Part shown: piece after piece, positions 1 through 5,052 of the stretch
How positions within the stretch are numbered: the first letter of the stretch is position 1
Layout: each line of letters starts with the position of its first letter
NCBI GenBank assembly: GCA_013041835.1
Contig: JABDRH010000443.1
Span: 1 to 5,052 of the forward strand
Direction of reading: 5' to 3'
Length of the DNA stretch: 5,052 nucleotides
Origin: Desulfatitalea sp.
GTDB taxonomy: Bacteria > Desulfobacterota > Desulfobacteria > Desulfobacterales > Desulfosarcinaceae
Program-made: the position numbers and the translations under genes
The notes under the pieces: generated by a model
What the model was told of the DNA's origin: nothing
Seen by the model: the letters and a program-made list of their open reading frames with translations, nothing else
Databases searched by the model: none

Positions 1-337
1 CCATCGAGCCCTTCCGCGCCATGGGCTCGATGGCGATGACATCACCCTCTTTGAAGTGGCGCATGTGCAACTGGCACAGGGTAGTGCCTTTCATGGCGCC
101 GTGGGGGCGCCCGTTGACAACGGCGCCGCACATGCCGCAAATTCCCTCGCGGCAATCGTGGTCGAAGGCGATGGGCGCCTTTCCCGCCAGGGTCAGTTGT
201 TCGTTGACCACATCCAGCATTTCCAGAAAAGACATTTCCGTGGAGATCGCCTTGGCCTCCAGGGTTTCAAAAACGCCACTGGCGCTATCGCTTTCCTGGC
301 GCCAAACCTTGAGGGTGAGGTTGATGTGCTTGCTCAC
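1..337 (-). CDS. sdhB: Succinate dehydrogenase/fumarate reductase iron-sulfur subunit, N-terminal part (runs off the left edge)
   Basis: This is the iron-sulfur subunit of complex II, which carries electrons between the FAD of SdhA and the haems/quinone of SdhC on the cytoplasmic face of the membrane. Only the first 112 codons lie in the window. They cover the plant-type ferredoxin domain with the motif C62-REGI-C67-GM-C70 and the distal C88 in [11 protein letters not shown], the four expected [2Fe-2S] ligands. The C-terminal domain that should hold the [4Fe-4S] and [3Fe-4S] clusters is outside the window. The start is GTG at 337-335, with AGGAG at 348-344 and a 6-nt spacer. The GTG overlaps the sdhA stop as GTGA, so translational coupling is likely. 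The next in-frame ATG (codon 35) would delete the conserved N-terminal strand. Whether it is sdhB or frdB depends on the direction the enzyme runs; the sequence alone does not decide this. Confidence 0.95.
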   Translation of the reverse strand, partial: MSKHINLTLKVWRQESDSASGVFETLEAKAISTEMSFLEMLDVVNEQLTLAGKAPIAFDHDCREGICGMCGAVVNGRPHGAMKGTTLCQLHMRHFKEGDVIAIEPMARKGSM

Positions 338-2247
338 TTGTAACTCCTTTGCGTCAGATGCACATTCTCGAATGTCAGCGGCTCCTGGTGAAACTCAGGC
401 GTTTGGTCGACCCCTTTGAACGCCCAGGCCGCCGCATGACAAAACGCTTGGTCATTGCGCAACGCTTCGTTCTCCTCGGTTTGATAAGCCTCGTTGAAGT
501 GGCCGCCGCACGACTCCTGGCGCGCCAGGGCGTCGATGATCATCAGTTCGGCGAACTCCAGGAAATCGGCGACTCGCCCGGCCCGTTCCAGGCTCTGGTT
601 GAAATCGAGGCGTTGTCCGGGCACCAACACATCCTGCCAGAATTGATCGCGCAATTCCTGGATCATGCCCCTTGCCTTTTCAAGACCGGCGTTGTTGCGC
701 GACATGCCGCAGTAATCCCACATGATCAGCCCCAACTGCCGATGAAAATCGTCCACGGAACGTTTGCCCTGGATGCCCAGCAGGCGGTCGATGCGCTCAT
801 GCACCTGCTTTTCCACATCGTCGAAGGCGGCATGGGAGGTGGCCACCTGCGTCTTGGGGGTGCCGGCCAGGTAGCCGCCGATGGTGTAAGGCAGCACGAA
901 ATAGCCGTCGGCCAATCCCTGCATGAGAGCGCTGGCCCCCAGGCGGTTGGCGCCGTGGTCCGAGAAGTTGGCCTCTCCGATGACGAACAGACCCGGCGTG
1001 TTGCTCATCAGGTTGTAATCCACCCAGAGGCCGCCCATGGTGTAGTGTACCGCGGGATAAATCATCATGGGCGTGGTGTAAGGATCATCGCCGGTGATTT
1101 TTTCGTACATCTGAAACAGGTTGCCGTATTTTTTGGCAATCACGTCCCGGCCGTCCCGTTTTATGGCGTCGGCGAAATCGAGGTAGACCGCCAGAGCCGT
1201 GTCACCCACACCCTTGTCTTCGTCACATTGCGCCTTGGCATTTCGTGAAGCCACGTCTCTGGGCACCAGGTTGCCGAAGCTGGGGTACCTGCGCTCCAGG
1301 TAGTAATCCCGCTCACTTTCAGGAATCTGGTGAGGCGGCCGCCTGTCTCCAGGGGTTTTGGGGACCCACACCCGTCCATCGTTGCGCAGGCTTTCGCTCA
1401 TCAGGGTCAATTTGGATTGGTAGGTGCCGTGCACCGGAATGCATGTGGGATGGATCTGGGTAAAGCACGGATTGGCGAAAAAGGCGCCCCGGCGGTAGGC
1501 GCGGTAGGCGGCCGTCACATTGGCGCCCATGGCGTTGGTGGACAGGAAAAACACATTCCCGTATCCGCCCGTGGCCAATACCACCGCGTCGGCGGCGTAA
1601 CGCTCCAACGCGCCGTTGATCAGGTTGCGGACCACGATGCCCTTGGCATGTCCGTTGACCAGGACCAGGTCGAGCATCTCCCGGCGTGGAAACATCTGCA
1701 CTTTGCCGGTCGCCACCTGGCGCATCAAGCTGCCGTACGCGCCCAGCAGAAGCTGTTGGCCCGTCTGGCCCCGGGCATAGAAGGTACGCGATACCTGGGC
1801 GCCGCCGAAAGAGCGGTTGGCCAACAGGCCGCCGTAATCCCTGGCAAAGGGGATGCCCTGGGCCACGCAATGGTCGATGATATGATTGCTCACCTGGGCC
1901 AGCCGATAGACATTGGCTTCCCTTGCCCTGAAATCACCGCCTTTGATCGTGTCGTAGAACAGACGCCAGATGCTGTCGCCGTCGTTGGGATAATTCTTGG
2001 CGGCGTTGATGCCGCCTTGAGCGGCAATGCTGTGGGCGCGACGCGGACTGTCCTGGAAGCAGAAGGCCTTGACGTTGTACCCCAGTTCGGCCAACGTGGC
2101 GGCGGCTGAACCGCCCGCCAGACCGGTGCCGACGACAATGATGTCGAATTTTCGCTTATTCGCGGGATTGACGAGTTTCAGATCAAAGCGATGACGATCC
2201 CATTTTTCCGCCAGCGGACCGGAGGGTACCTTGCCGTCAAGCAACAT
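334..2247 (-). CDS. sdhA: Succinate dehydrogenase/fumarate reductase flavoprotein subunit
   Basis: Catalytic subunit of complex II, interconverting succinate and fumarate with covalently bound FAD; 637 residues from the start chosen here. A Rossmann dinucleotide motif GTGLAGG lies at about residues 40-46. The FAD-attachment histidine is H72 in [14 protein letters not shown]. Active-site residues expected of the family are present: H266 (QIHPT), S284-E285, the catalytic arginine R330 (LVPRDVASR), H401 (VHYTMGG) and R435 (GANRLGAS), with E425 in GEANFSDHG near the FAD. The form of [20 protein letters not shown] and [16 protein letters not shown] matches the B. subtilis/Bacteroidetes/deltaproteobacterial group rather than mitochondrial-type SdhA. 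Two in-frame ATGs exist. The one at 2253 touches AAAGGA with no spacer, while the one at 2247 sits 6 nt after AAGGA and gives [16 protein letters not shown], which looks like the usual family N-terminus, so 2247 is preferred. The sdhC stop lies 12 nt upstream and sdhB overlaps the 3' end by 4 nt, so this is one operon. No key residue is missing and no frameshift is seen. Confidence 0.97.
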   Translation of the reverse strand: MLLDGKVPSGPLAEKWDRHRFDLKLVNPANKRKFDIIVVGTGLAGGSAAATLAELGYNVKAFCFQDSPRRAHSIAAQGGINAAKNYPNDGDSIWRLFYDTIKGGDFRAREANVYRLAQVSNHIIDHCVAQGIPFARDYGGLLANRSFGGAQVSRTFYARGQTGQQLLLGAYGSLMRQVATGKVQMFPRREMLDLVLVNGHAKGIVVRNLINGALERYAADAVVLATGGYGNVFFLSTNAMGANVTAAYRAYRRGAFFANPCFTQIHPTCIPVHGTYQSKLTLMSESLRNDGRVWVPKTPGDRRPPHQIPESERDYYLERRYPSFGNLVPRDVASRNAKAQCDEDKGVGDTALAVYLDFADAIKRDGRDVIAKKYGNLFQMYEKITGDDPYTTPMMIYPAVHYTMGGLWVDYNLMSNTPGLFVIGEANFSDHGANRLGASALMQGLADGYFVLPYTIGGYLAGTPKTQVATSHAAFDDVEKQVHERIDRLLGIQGKRSVDDFHRQLGLIMWDYCGMSRNNAGLEKARGMIQELRDQFWQDVLVPGQRLDFNQSLERAGRVADFLEFAELMIIDALARQESCGGHFNEAYQTEENEALRNDQAFCHAAAWAFKGVDQTPEFHQEPLTFENVHLTQRSYK

Positions 2248-2259
2248 TTCCATTCCTTT

Positions 2260-2901
2260 CTATAGGGCCATAAAGACATAAATGGGGAGCATGCCGAAGC
2301 CGATGCCGACCGTGAGGGCAAAAAGAATACTCAACCCGCGAATGGCCGGCATATATTTAGGGTGATTGGCGCCCACGGTCTGGATGGCGCTCCAGAATCC
2401 GTGGCTGACATGCACTGCCGTCACGACGATGGCAATGACGTACAGTACCACATAGTTCGGATTGCCGAAGGCTGCGCTGACGATATCGAAAATCGTGGTC
2501 TCGCTTTTATCGACAAAATGGAAATTGAGCAGATGAAATACCACGAAACAAAGCATCAGCACACCGGTATACGGCATGGTGGCCGAACCAGGCGTCCGGC
2601 CGCCCGCGCGTCGGTTGACCCGATAACGGACCGGTCGCGCCATGCGATTCTGCACCAAGAGCGTCATGCCCGTGATAATATGAACCATGGCAAACAGCAG
2701 CATGCCCCATTCGGCCACTGTGAGCACAACCCCCATGGCGTGAAGGTGCTCGGCGTAGCTGTTGAACATCTCCCGGCCGCCGAGCAGCGAAAGGTTGCCC
2801 GCCAGGTGGATGGAGAGAAAGCTGCAAAAAAAGAGACCTGTGACCGCCATCATCAACTTTTTGCCGATGGACGACGCCAATGTGTTAACCAACCAGTTCA
2901 T
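2260..2901 (-). CDS. sdhC: Succinate dehydrogenase/fumarate reductase cytochrome b subunit (dihaem, five-helix type)
   Basis: Membrane anchor of complex II, 213 residues, binding two b haems and the menaquinone/quinone site. Five hydrophobic segments are visible at roughly residues 16-36, 58-83, 110-130, 148-172 and 188-211, as in the single-subunit B-type anchors of B. subtilis SdhC and Wolinella FrdC. Candidate axial haem ligands are H32 (LSIHLAG), H74 (MVHIITG), H123 (VFHLLNF) and H164 (AVHVSHG). Their spacing of 42, 49 and 41 residues is close to that known for the four ligands in those proteins. The basic loop at about 86-102 (RMARPVRYRVNRR) follows helix 2 and probably faces the cytoplasm. 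ATG 2901 is chosen because GGGGAG (2913-2908) precedes it by 6 nt and MNWLVNTLASSIGKK is a typical start. The frame stays open upstream to a TTG at 3006, but that 35-residue extension is rich in K/R/P, lacks an RBS and is rejected. It is the first gene of sdhCAB, the gene order typical of this class. Confidence 0.95.
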   Translation of the reverse strand: MNWLVNTLASSIGKKLMMAVTGLFFCSFLSIHLAGNLSLLGGREMFNSYAEHLHAMGVVLTVAEWGMLLFAMVHIITGMTLLVQNRMARPVRYRVNRRAGGRTPGSATMPYTGVLMLCFVVFHLLNFHFVDKSETTIFDIVSAAFGNPNYVVLYVIAIVVTAVHVSHGFWSAIQTVGANHPKYMPAIRGLSILFALTVGIGFGMLPIYVFMAL

Positions 2902-2907
2902 AGGCTT

Positions 2908-2913
2908 CTCCCC
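2908..2913 (-). promoter_or_regulatory. Ribosome binding site that sets the sdhC start
   Basis: On the minus strand GGGGAG ends 6 nt before ATG 2901. No comparable Shine-Dalgarno sequence lies before the upstream TTG at 3006, so this site decides the 213-residue start over the 248-residue one. Confidence 0.75.
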
Positions 2914-2948
2914 TTGTTTCTCATCTCTTGGTGCTTTTGGTCGCGGCC

Positions 2949-2968
2949 GCTTGCATTCCGATGCAAGC
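2949..2968. repeat. Perfect 8-bp inverted repeat in the sdhC leader
   Basis: GCTTGCAT and ATGCAAGC flank a 4-nt centre (TCCG on the plus strand), 48 nt upstream of the sdhC ATG. There is no T-run on either strand after it, so it does not look like an intrinsic terminator. It may be a dimeric regulator's operator or a hairpin in the sdhC 5' untranslated region. The structure is plain to see; the role is inference. Confidence 0.6.
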
Positions 2969-3021
2969 AGCCGACTATCCGGAGGCTTGGCAGTATGATT
3001 CGACAATCACAAAAGATGAAA

Positions 3022-3050
3022 GACATATTGAATGGGGTGTTCCCTGTCAA
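3022..3050 (-). promoter_or_regulatory. Candidate sigma-70-like promoter for sdhCAB
   Basis: On the minus strand a perfect TTGACA (3050-3045) is followed after 17 nt by TATGTC (3027-3022). The -35 matches the consensus fully but the -10 matches only three of six bases. The -35 overlaps the TGA stop of the HD-domain gene. It would start transcription about 110-115 nt before the sdhC ATG, placing the 2949-2968 inverted repeat inside the leader. The 145-nt gap has no obvious terminator, so read-through from the HD gene is also possible. Confidence 0.3.
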
Positions 3051-3595
3051 TAGAAAAGTCTAAACCACCACTCGTCCGAGGGTGTCTCCACCAGGGCGTC
3101 GGCCAGCGTCACGGCCGCTTTGGTAACTAGGCGGTGGCGCACATGAGGCAGCCATTGATCCGGGGTATTGTACCCCAAATCCTTGAGGGCTTTCAGGTCG
3201 ACGATCAAGGCCAGTTGGTCGGCATCGCGAGCCAGCCTGGCTTCCAGGGAAGCGCCGTTATTGAACTCTTTGAGCAACTCGGCCACCTGGTTTGCAAACG
3301 GCAATCCATCCAGCATGTCAGTCAACGCTGCCTGCTCATCAGGAGAAACATACTGTTTTTGAACATAATTCAAATCGCCCAGGCGTGCTTCGGGCAGATC
3401 GTGAATCAGGCACATGGCCATCAGGCGCTCGGCATCGGCCCCGGGGGTCAGCTTGGACAAAACATACGCGATCATCGTGACGGCATAAACATGTTCGGCC
3501 ACCGTCTCTTTGCCCGCGCCCAGAAATTGATACCCGCTGCGGGGAACGCGCTTGAGAAACAGGGCTTCGAAAATAAACAGGGCAATGGGTTTCAT
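3047..3595 (-). CDS. HD-domain phosphohydrolase (YfbR/HDDC2-like, probable 5'-deoxynucleotidase type)
   Basis: A soluble 182-residue protein of the HD superfamily, the metal-dependent phosphohydrolases. The HD signature residues appear in order: H35 (TVAEHVY), H65-D66 (CLIHDLPEA), E69 and D74 (RLGD) after them, and D126 in RDADQLALI as the likely fourth metal ligand. The N-terminal LKRVPRSGYQFLG followed by the EHV motif resembles the HDDC2/YfbR branch, whose characterised members remove phosphate from deoxynucleoside 5'-monophosphates. The length is about right for that branch. Substrate specificity cannot be read from the sequence, so nucleotidase is a family inference. ATG 3595 is preceded by AGGAG with a 5-nt spacer. 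The gene is transcribed away from tolQ and toward sdhC. The 145-nt gap to sdhC and unrelated function suggest it is a neighbour rather than a partner of complex II. Confidence 0.85.
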   Translation of the reverse strand: MKPIALFIFEALFLKRVPRSGYQFLGAGKETVAEHVYAVTMIAYVLSKLTPGADAERLMAMCLIHDLPEARLGDLNYVQKQYVSPDEQAALTDMLDGLPFANQVAELLKEFNNGASLEARLARDADQLALIVDLKALKDLGYNTPDQWLPHVRHRLVTKAAVTLADALVETPSDEWWFRLFY

Positions 3596-3646
3596 GGGGT
3601 CTCCTGAAATGGGAATGATTTCTTAGTCATGCGCCATGCAATGGGC

Positions 3647-3675
3647 TTGACTTGTCCGTGGTGATTGTATACACT
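3647..3675 (+). promoter_or_regulatory. Candidate sigma-70-like promoter for the tolQR operon
   Basis: TTGACT (3647-3652, five of six consensus bases) is followed after exactly 17 nt by TACACT (3670-3675, four of six). Initiation about 7 nt downstream would leave a leader of roughly 205 nt before tolQ. The -10 overlaps the palindrome TGTATACA. Confidence 0.45.
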
Positions 3676-3693
3676 GCCCTTCCAAATGAATCC
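3664..3693 (-). promoter_or_regulatory. Candidate promoter for the HD-domain gene
   Basis: On the minus strand TACAAT (3669-3664, five of six consensus bases) lies about 70 nt before the ATG at 3595. No good -35 is present: the hexamer 17 nt upstream is GATTCA. The -10 shares the TGTATACA palindrome with the opposing tolQ promoter candidate, so the two would be mutually exclusive or co-regulated if real. Confidence 0.3.
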
Positions 3694-3723
3694 AACATTT
3701 TGTGCGGTTCCAAAGGGTTATCG

Positions 3724-3777
3724 TAGCTGCGGCATATATGAGGACCCGTTTCACAGAGTCGTTCATGTCCGCAACTA
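3724..3777 (+). repeat. Imperfect inverted repeat (possible leader stem-loop) upstream of tolQ
   Basis: The outer arms pair TAG-c-TGCGG (3724-3732) with CCGCA-a-CTA (3769-3777), eight base pairs with one C/A mismatch. Inside, GAG (3740-3742 as G, A, G) pairs with TTC (3762-3764) and GAC (3743-3745) with GTC (3758-3760). CAT (3733-3735) can also pair with ATG (3765-3767). About 17 pairs result, with bulges and a 12-nt loop. No T-run follows, so it is not a simple terminator. It lies in the predicted tolQ leader. Confidence 0.4.
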
Positions 3778-3888
3778 TAAAGTTATCTCACCGAAAACAG
3801 CGTCCACTCCCCACACCAGATGGAAGCAGTCAAGGGTTGAAGAAGTGCCCGGCACAGTAAAAGTAACCCAATTCAGGAGCACAGACCA

Positions 3889-4578
3889 ATGATGCAGTCG
3901 GATATGGATATTATCCAGATTATCAGTAGCGCGGGATTGATGGTGCAATTTGTGTTGCTTGTTCTATTATTCTTTTCGGTGATGTCATGGACCATTATCA
4001 TCATCAAATGGCGTTACATCCGCCGGGCGTTTCGCGAATCCACCAAATTTACAGAGTATTTTTGGAAAAGCAGGGACCTGGCCGGCGCCTATGCCAAGGC
4101 CAAGGAATTGGGCGGCTGTCCGGTGGCGCGTATTTTCCGCATCGGCTACATCGAGCTGAAAAAGATCAGTCAACCCGGGCCGTCCGGCGCTGCGGGCGCT
4201 GATAACGTCAAACGCGCCCTGCGGCGCGCGATCAACAGCGAAACCAACCGTATCATGCAGATGGTTCCCTTTTTGGCCACTACCGGCAATACGACACCCT
4301 TTATCGGCCTTTTCGGAACCGTATGGGGCATTATGAACTCCTTTCACGGCATCGGCCAGCGGGGGTCCGCCAGCCTGGCGGTGGTGGCCCCGGGCATCTC
4401 CGAAGCGTTGATTGCCACGGCGGCGGGGCTGGTCGTGGCCATTCCGGCGGTCATCGCCTTTAACTACTTCATGCAGCGCATTCGTCTGGTGGAATCGGAA
4501 CTGATCAGTTTTTCCGCAGATTTTCTGAACATCATCGAACGTGATATCCTGACGCCGGTAAAAAGTCAGGGAAAATAA
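3889..4578 (+). CDS. tolQ: TolQ, proton-channel subunit of the Tol-Pal system (MotA/TolQ/ExbB family)
   Basis: Inner-membrane protein that with TolR converts proton-motive force into movement of the Tol-Pal complex, used for outer-membrane constriction and integrity. It has 229 residues, nearly the same as E. coli TolQ (230). Three hydrophobic segments are visible at about residues 17-39, 127-152 and 168-194. The large cytoplasmic loop between the first two has the usual alternation of basic and acidic residues. Family motifs include [13 protein letters not shown] (140-152) and [16 protein letters not shown] (172-187). T144 and T177 correspond to the channel-lining threonines known in E. coli TolQ (T145, T178). 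ExbB is the paralogous alternative, but GTVWGIM and the three-gene context favour TolQ. The start ATG 3889 has AGGAG at 3875-3879 with a 9-nt spacer; the adjacent ATG at 3892 is spaced 12 nt and is less likely. tolR follows after 30 nt. Confidence 0.92.
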   Translation: MMQSDMDIIQIISSAGLMVQFVLLVLLFFSVMSWTIIIIKWRYIRRAFRESTKFTEYFWKSRDLAGAYAKAKELGGCPVARIFRIGYIELKKISQPGPSGAAGADNVKRALRRAINSETNRIMQMVPFLATTGNTTPFIGLFGTVWGIMNSFHGIGQRGSASLAVVAPGISEALIATAAGLVVAIPAVIAFNYFMQRIRLVESELISFSADFLNIIERDILTPVKSQGK

Positions 4579-4595
4579 TCGAGCGTTCGTCGAGC

Positions 4596-4601
4596 AGGAG
4601 G
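4596..4601 (+). promoter_or_regulatory. Strong ribosome binding site of tolR, within a small inverted repeat
   Basis: A perfect AGGAGG ends 7 nt before ATG 4609. Four of its bases (GAGG, 4598-4601) can pair with CCTC (4605-4608) just before the start codon, so a small hairpin could partly cover the site. Confidence 0.7.
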
Positions 4602-4608
4602 CCGCCTC

Positions 4609-5040
4609 ATGGCTATAGAAAGCAACAGCGATCGTTTAATGTCCGATATCAACGTGACACCCTTTGTGGACGTCATGCTGGTGTTGTTGATCATTTTCAT
4701 GGTCGCTGCCCCCATGATGATGCAAGGGGTGGATGTCGCCTTGCCGGAAGCCACGGCCAAGCCGCTGGTTTCCCAAAAGGAGAATCTGGTGATCACCGTC
4801 AACAAGGAACAACAGATTCACATCAACGATTTCATGGTCGAACCCGACTATCTCAGGGAAAAACTCGCCAAGATCCTGGAAAACCGGGCGGATCGGGAAG
4901 TCTACTTCAAAGCCGATAAACAGGTGCCCTACGGGGTGGTGGTGAAGGTGATGGCGGAAGTCAAAGCCGCGGGCGTGGAAAAACTGGGTATGGTCACCCT
5001 GCCGACGGAAGATGACCCGCGCCGTAAACGCAGTCAATGA
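4609..5040 (+). CDS. tolR: TolR, stator-like subunit of the Tol-Pal motor (ExbD/TolR family)
   Basis: Single-pass inner-membrane protein with a periplasmic domain; its transmembrane aspartate takes part in proton transfer with TolQ. It has 143 residues, the usual family length. Residues 12-35 contain [20 protein letters not shown]. The conserved D21 corresponds to the essential aspartate of E. coli TolR (D23), followed by a transmembrane helix to about residue 37. The rest is the periplasmic domain, including the [13 protein letters not shown] segment (about 104-117) and the GVEKLGMVT strand typical of ExbD/TolR. The C-terminus is charged (DDPRRKRSQ). ATG 4609 has AGGAGG seven nt upstream. 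The TGA overlaps the next ATG as ATGA, so the operon continues past the window. ExbD is the close alternative; pairing with a TolQ-like gene favours TolR. Confidence 0.92.
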   Translation: MAIESNSDRLMSDINVTPFVDVMLVLLIIFMVAAPMMMQGVDVALPEATAKPLVSQKENLVITVNKEQQIHINDFMVEPDYLREKLAKILENRADREVYFKADKQVPYGVVVKVMAEVKAAGVEKLGMVTLPTEDDPRRKRSQ

Positions 5041-5052
5041 TTCGTGCCATAT
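5037..5052 (+). CDS. Start of the next gene in the tol operon (TolA/TonB-like protein expected; only five codons present)
   Basis: An ATG at 5037-5039 overlaps the tolR stop codon (ATGA) and reads MIRAI before the window ends. The 4-nt overlap strongly suggests a translationally coupled gene. In tolQR operons the next gene usually encodes TolA or a TonB-like C-terminal domain protein, so that is the expectation from context. Nothing in these five codons identifies the product. No strong Shine-Dalgarno precedes it, which fits coupled re-initiation. Confidence 0.5.

Larger units (their letters stand above)
3596..3888. other. Divergent intergenic region between the HD-domain gene and tolQ
   Basis: These 293 nt separate two divergent starts. 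They hold candidate promoters on both strands around 3640-3690, an 8-bp palindrome TGTATACA (3666-3673), an imperfect stem-loop at 3724-3777, and the tolQ ribosome binding site AGGAG (3875-3879). A 75-codon open frame from TTG 3665 crosses it but has no RBS and does not read like a protein. No tRNA, IS end or known riboswitch was recognised. Confidence 0.7.

Noticed and set aside
349..1248. A 299-codon open frame on the plus strand, antisense to sdhA
   Set aside because: It is a shadow of the conserved sdhA codons. The peptide shows no recognisable domain, and sdhA on the other strand has complete catalytic motifs throughout.
1330..2109. A 259-codon open frame on the plus strand, antisense to sdhA
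   Set aside because: Same reason: it lies opposite the FAD-binding and capping regions of sdhA and reads as low-information antisense protein. Long antisense frames are common opposite GC-rich genes.
2949..2968. Inverted repeat as an intrinsic terminator for the HD-domain gene
   Set aside because: No T-run follows the hairpin on the minus strand (the next bases are GC-rich), so it does not fit a rho-independent terminator.
2902..3006. Upstream extension of sdhC to the TTG at 3006
   Set aside because: The extra 35 residues are charged and proline-rich with no family match, no RBS precedes the TTG, and a strong RBS sits before ATG 2901.
2362..3063. A 233-codon plus-strand frame antisense to sdhC
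   Set aside because: It runs opposite a clear five-helix cytochrome b gene; its histidine/arginine-rich peptide is the complement of sdhC codons.
3665..3892. A 75-codon plus-strand frame (TTG start) ending on the tolQ start codon
   Set aside because: The TTG lies in the candidate promoter's -10 region, no RBS is present, and the peptide shows no domain, signal or membrane segment. An internal ATG at 3686 also lacks an RBS.
1..5052. CRISPR arrays, insertion sequences, tRNA or rRNA genes, phage or defence genes
   Set aside because: No spaced direct repeats, transposase motifs, terminal inverted repeats or RNA-gene signatures were seen. Nearly all of the sequence is accounted for by housekeeping genes.

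Overview
The window reads as a piece of chromosome from a Gram-negative, probably anaerobic bacterium, most likely of the former Deltaproteobacteria (Desulfobacterota). This is inferred from two things: a B-type (single dihaem cytochrome b) complex II whose subunits resemble those of sulfate reducers and related anaerobes, and a Tol envelope operon that implies an outer membrane. The coding sequence is moderately GC-rich. The lineage is a recognition-based guess, not a search result.

Layout: two divergent blocks are separated by an intergenic region at 3596-3888. The left block is on the minus strand and reads, in transcription order, an HD-domain phosphohydrolase (3595 to 3047), a 145-nt gap, sdhC (2901 to 2260), sdhA (2247 to 334) and the first 112 codons of sdhB (337 to the window edge). 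The right block is on the plus strand: tolQ (3889-4578), tolR (4609-5040) and the first five codons of a third gene whose ATG overlaps the tolR stop.

How the genes work together: SdhA (FAD subunit), SdhB (iron-sulfur subunit) and SdhC (five-helix dihaem membrane anchor) together make a membrane-bound succinate:quinone oxidoreductase or quinol:fumarate reductase. The physiological direction cannot be settled from sequence. TolQ and TolR form the proton-driven inner-membrane motor of the Tol-Pal system. The HD protein is a separate soluble metal-dependent phosphohydrolase, probably a nucleotidase, with no evident functional tie to either operon.

No clearly new system is visible. The less ordinary signals are all non-coding: a perfect 8-bp inverted repeat in the sdhC leader, candidate divergent promoters sharing a TGTATACA palindrome at about 3666, and a long imperfect stem-loop (3724-3777) in what would be an unusually long tolQ leader.
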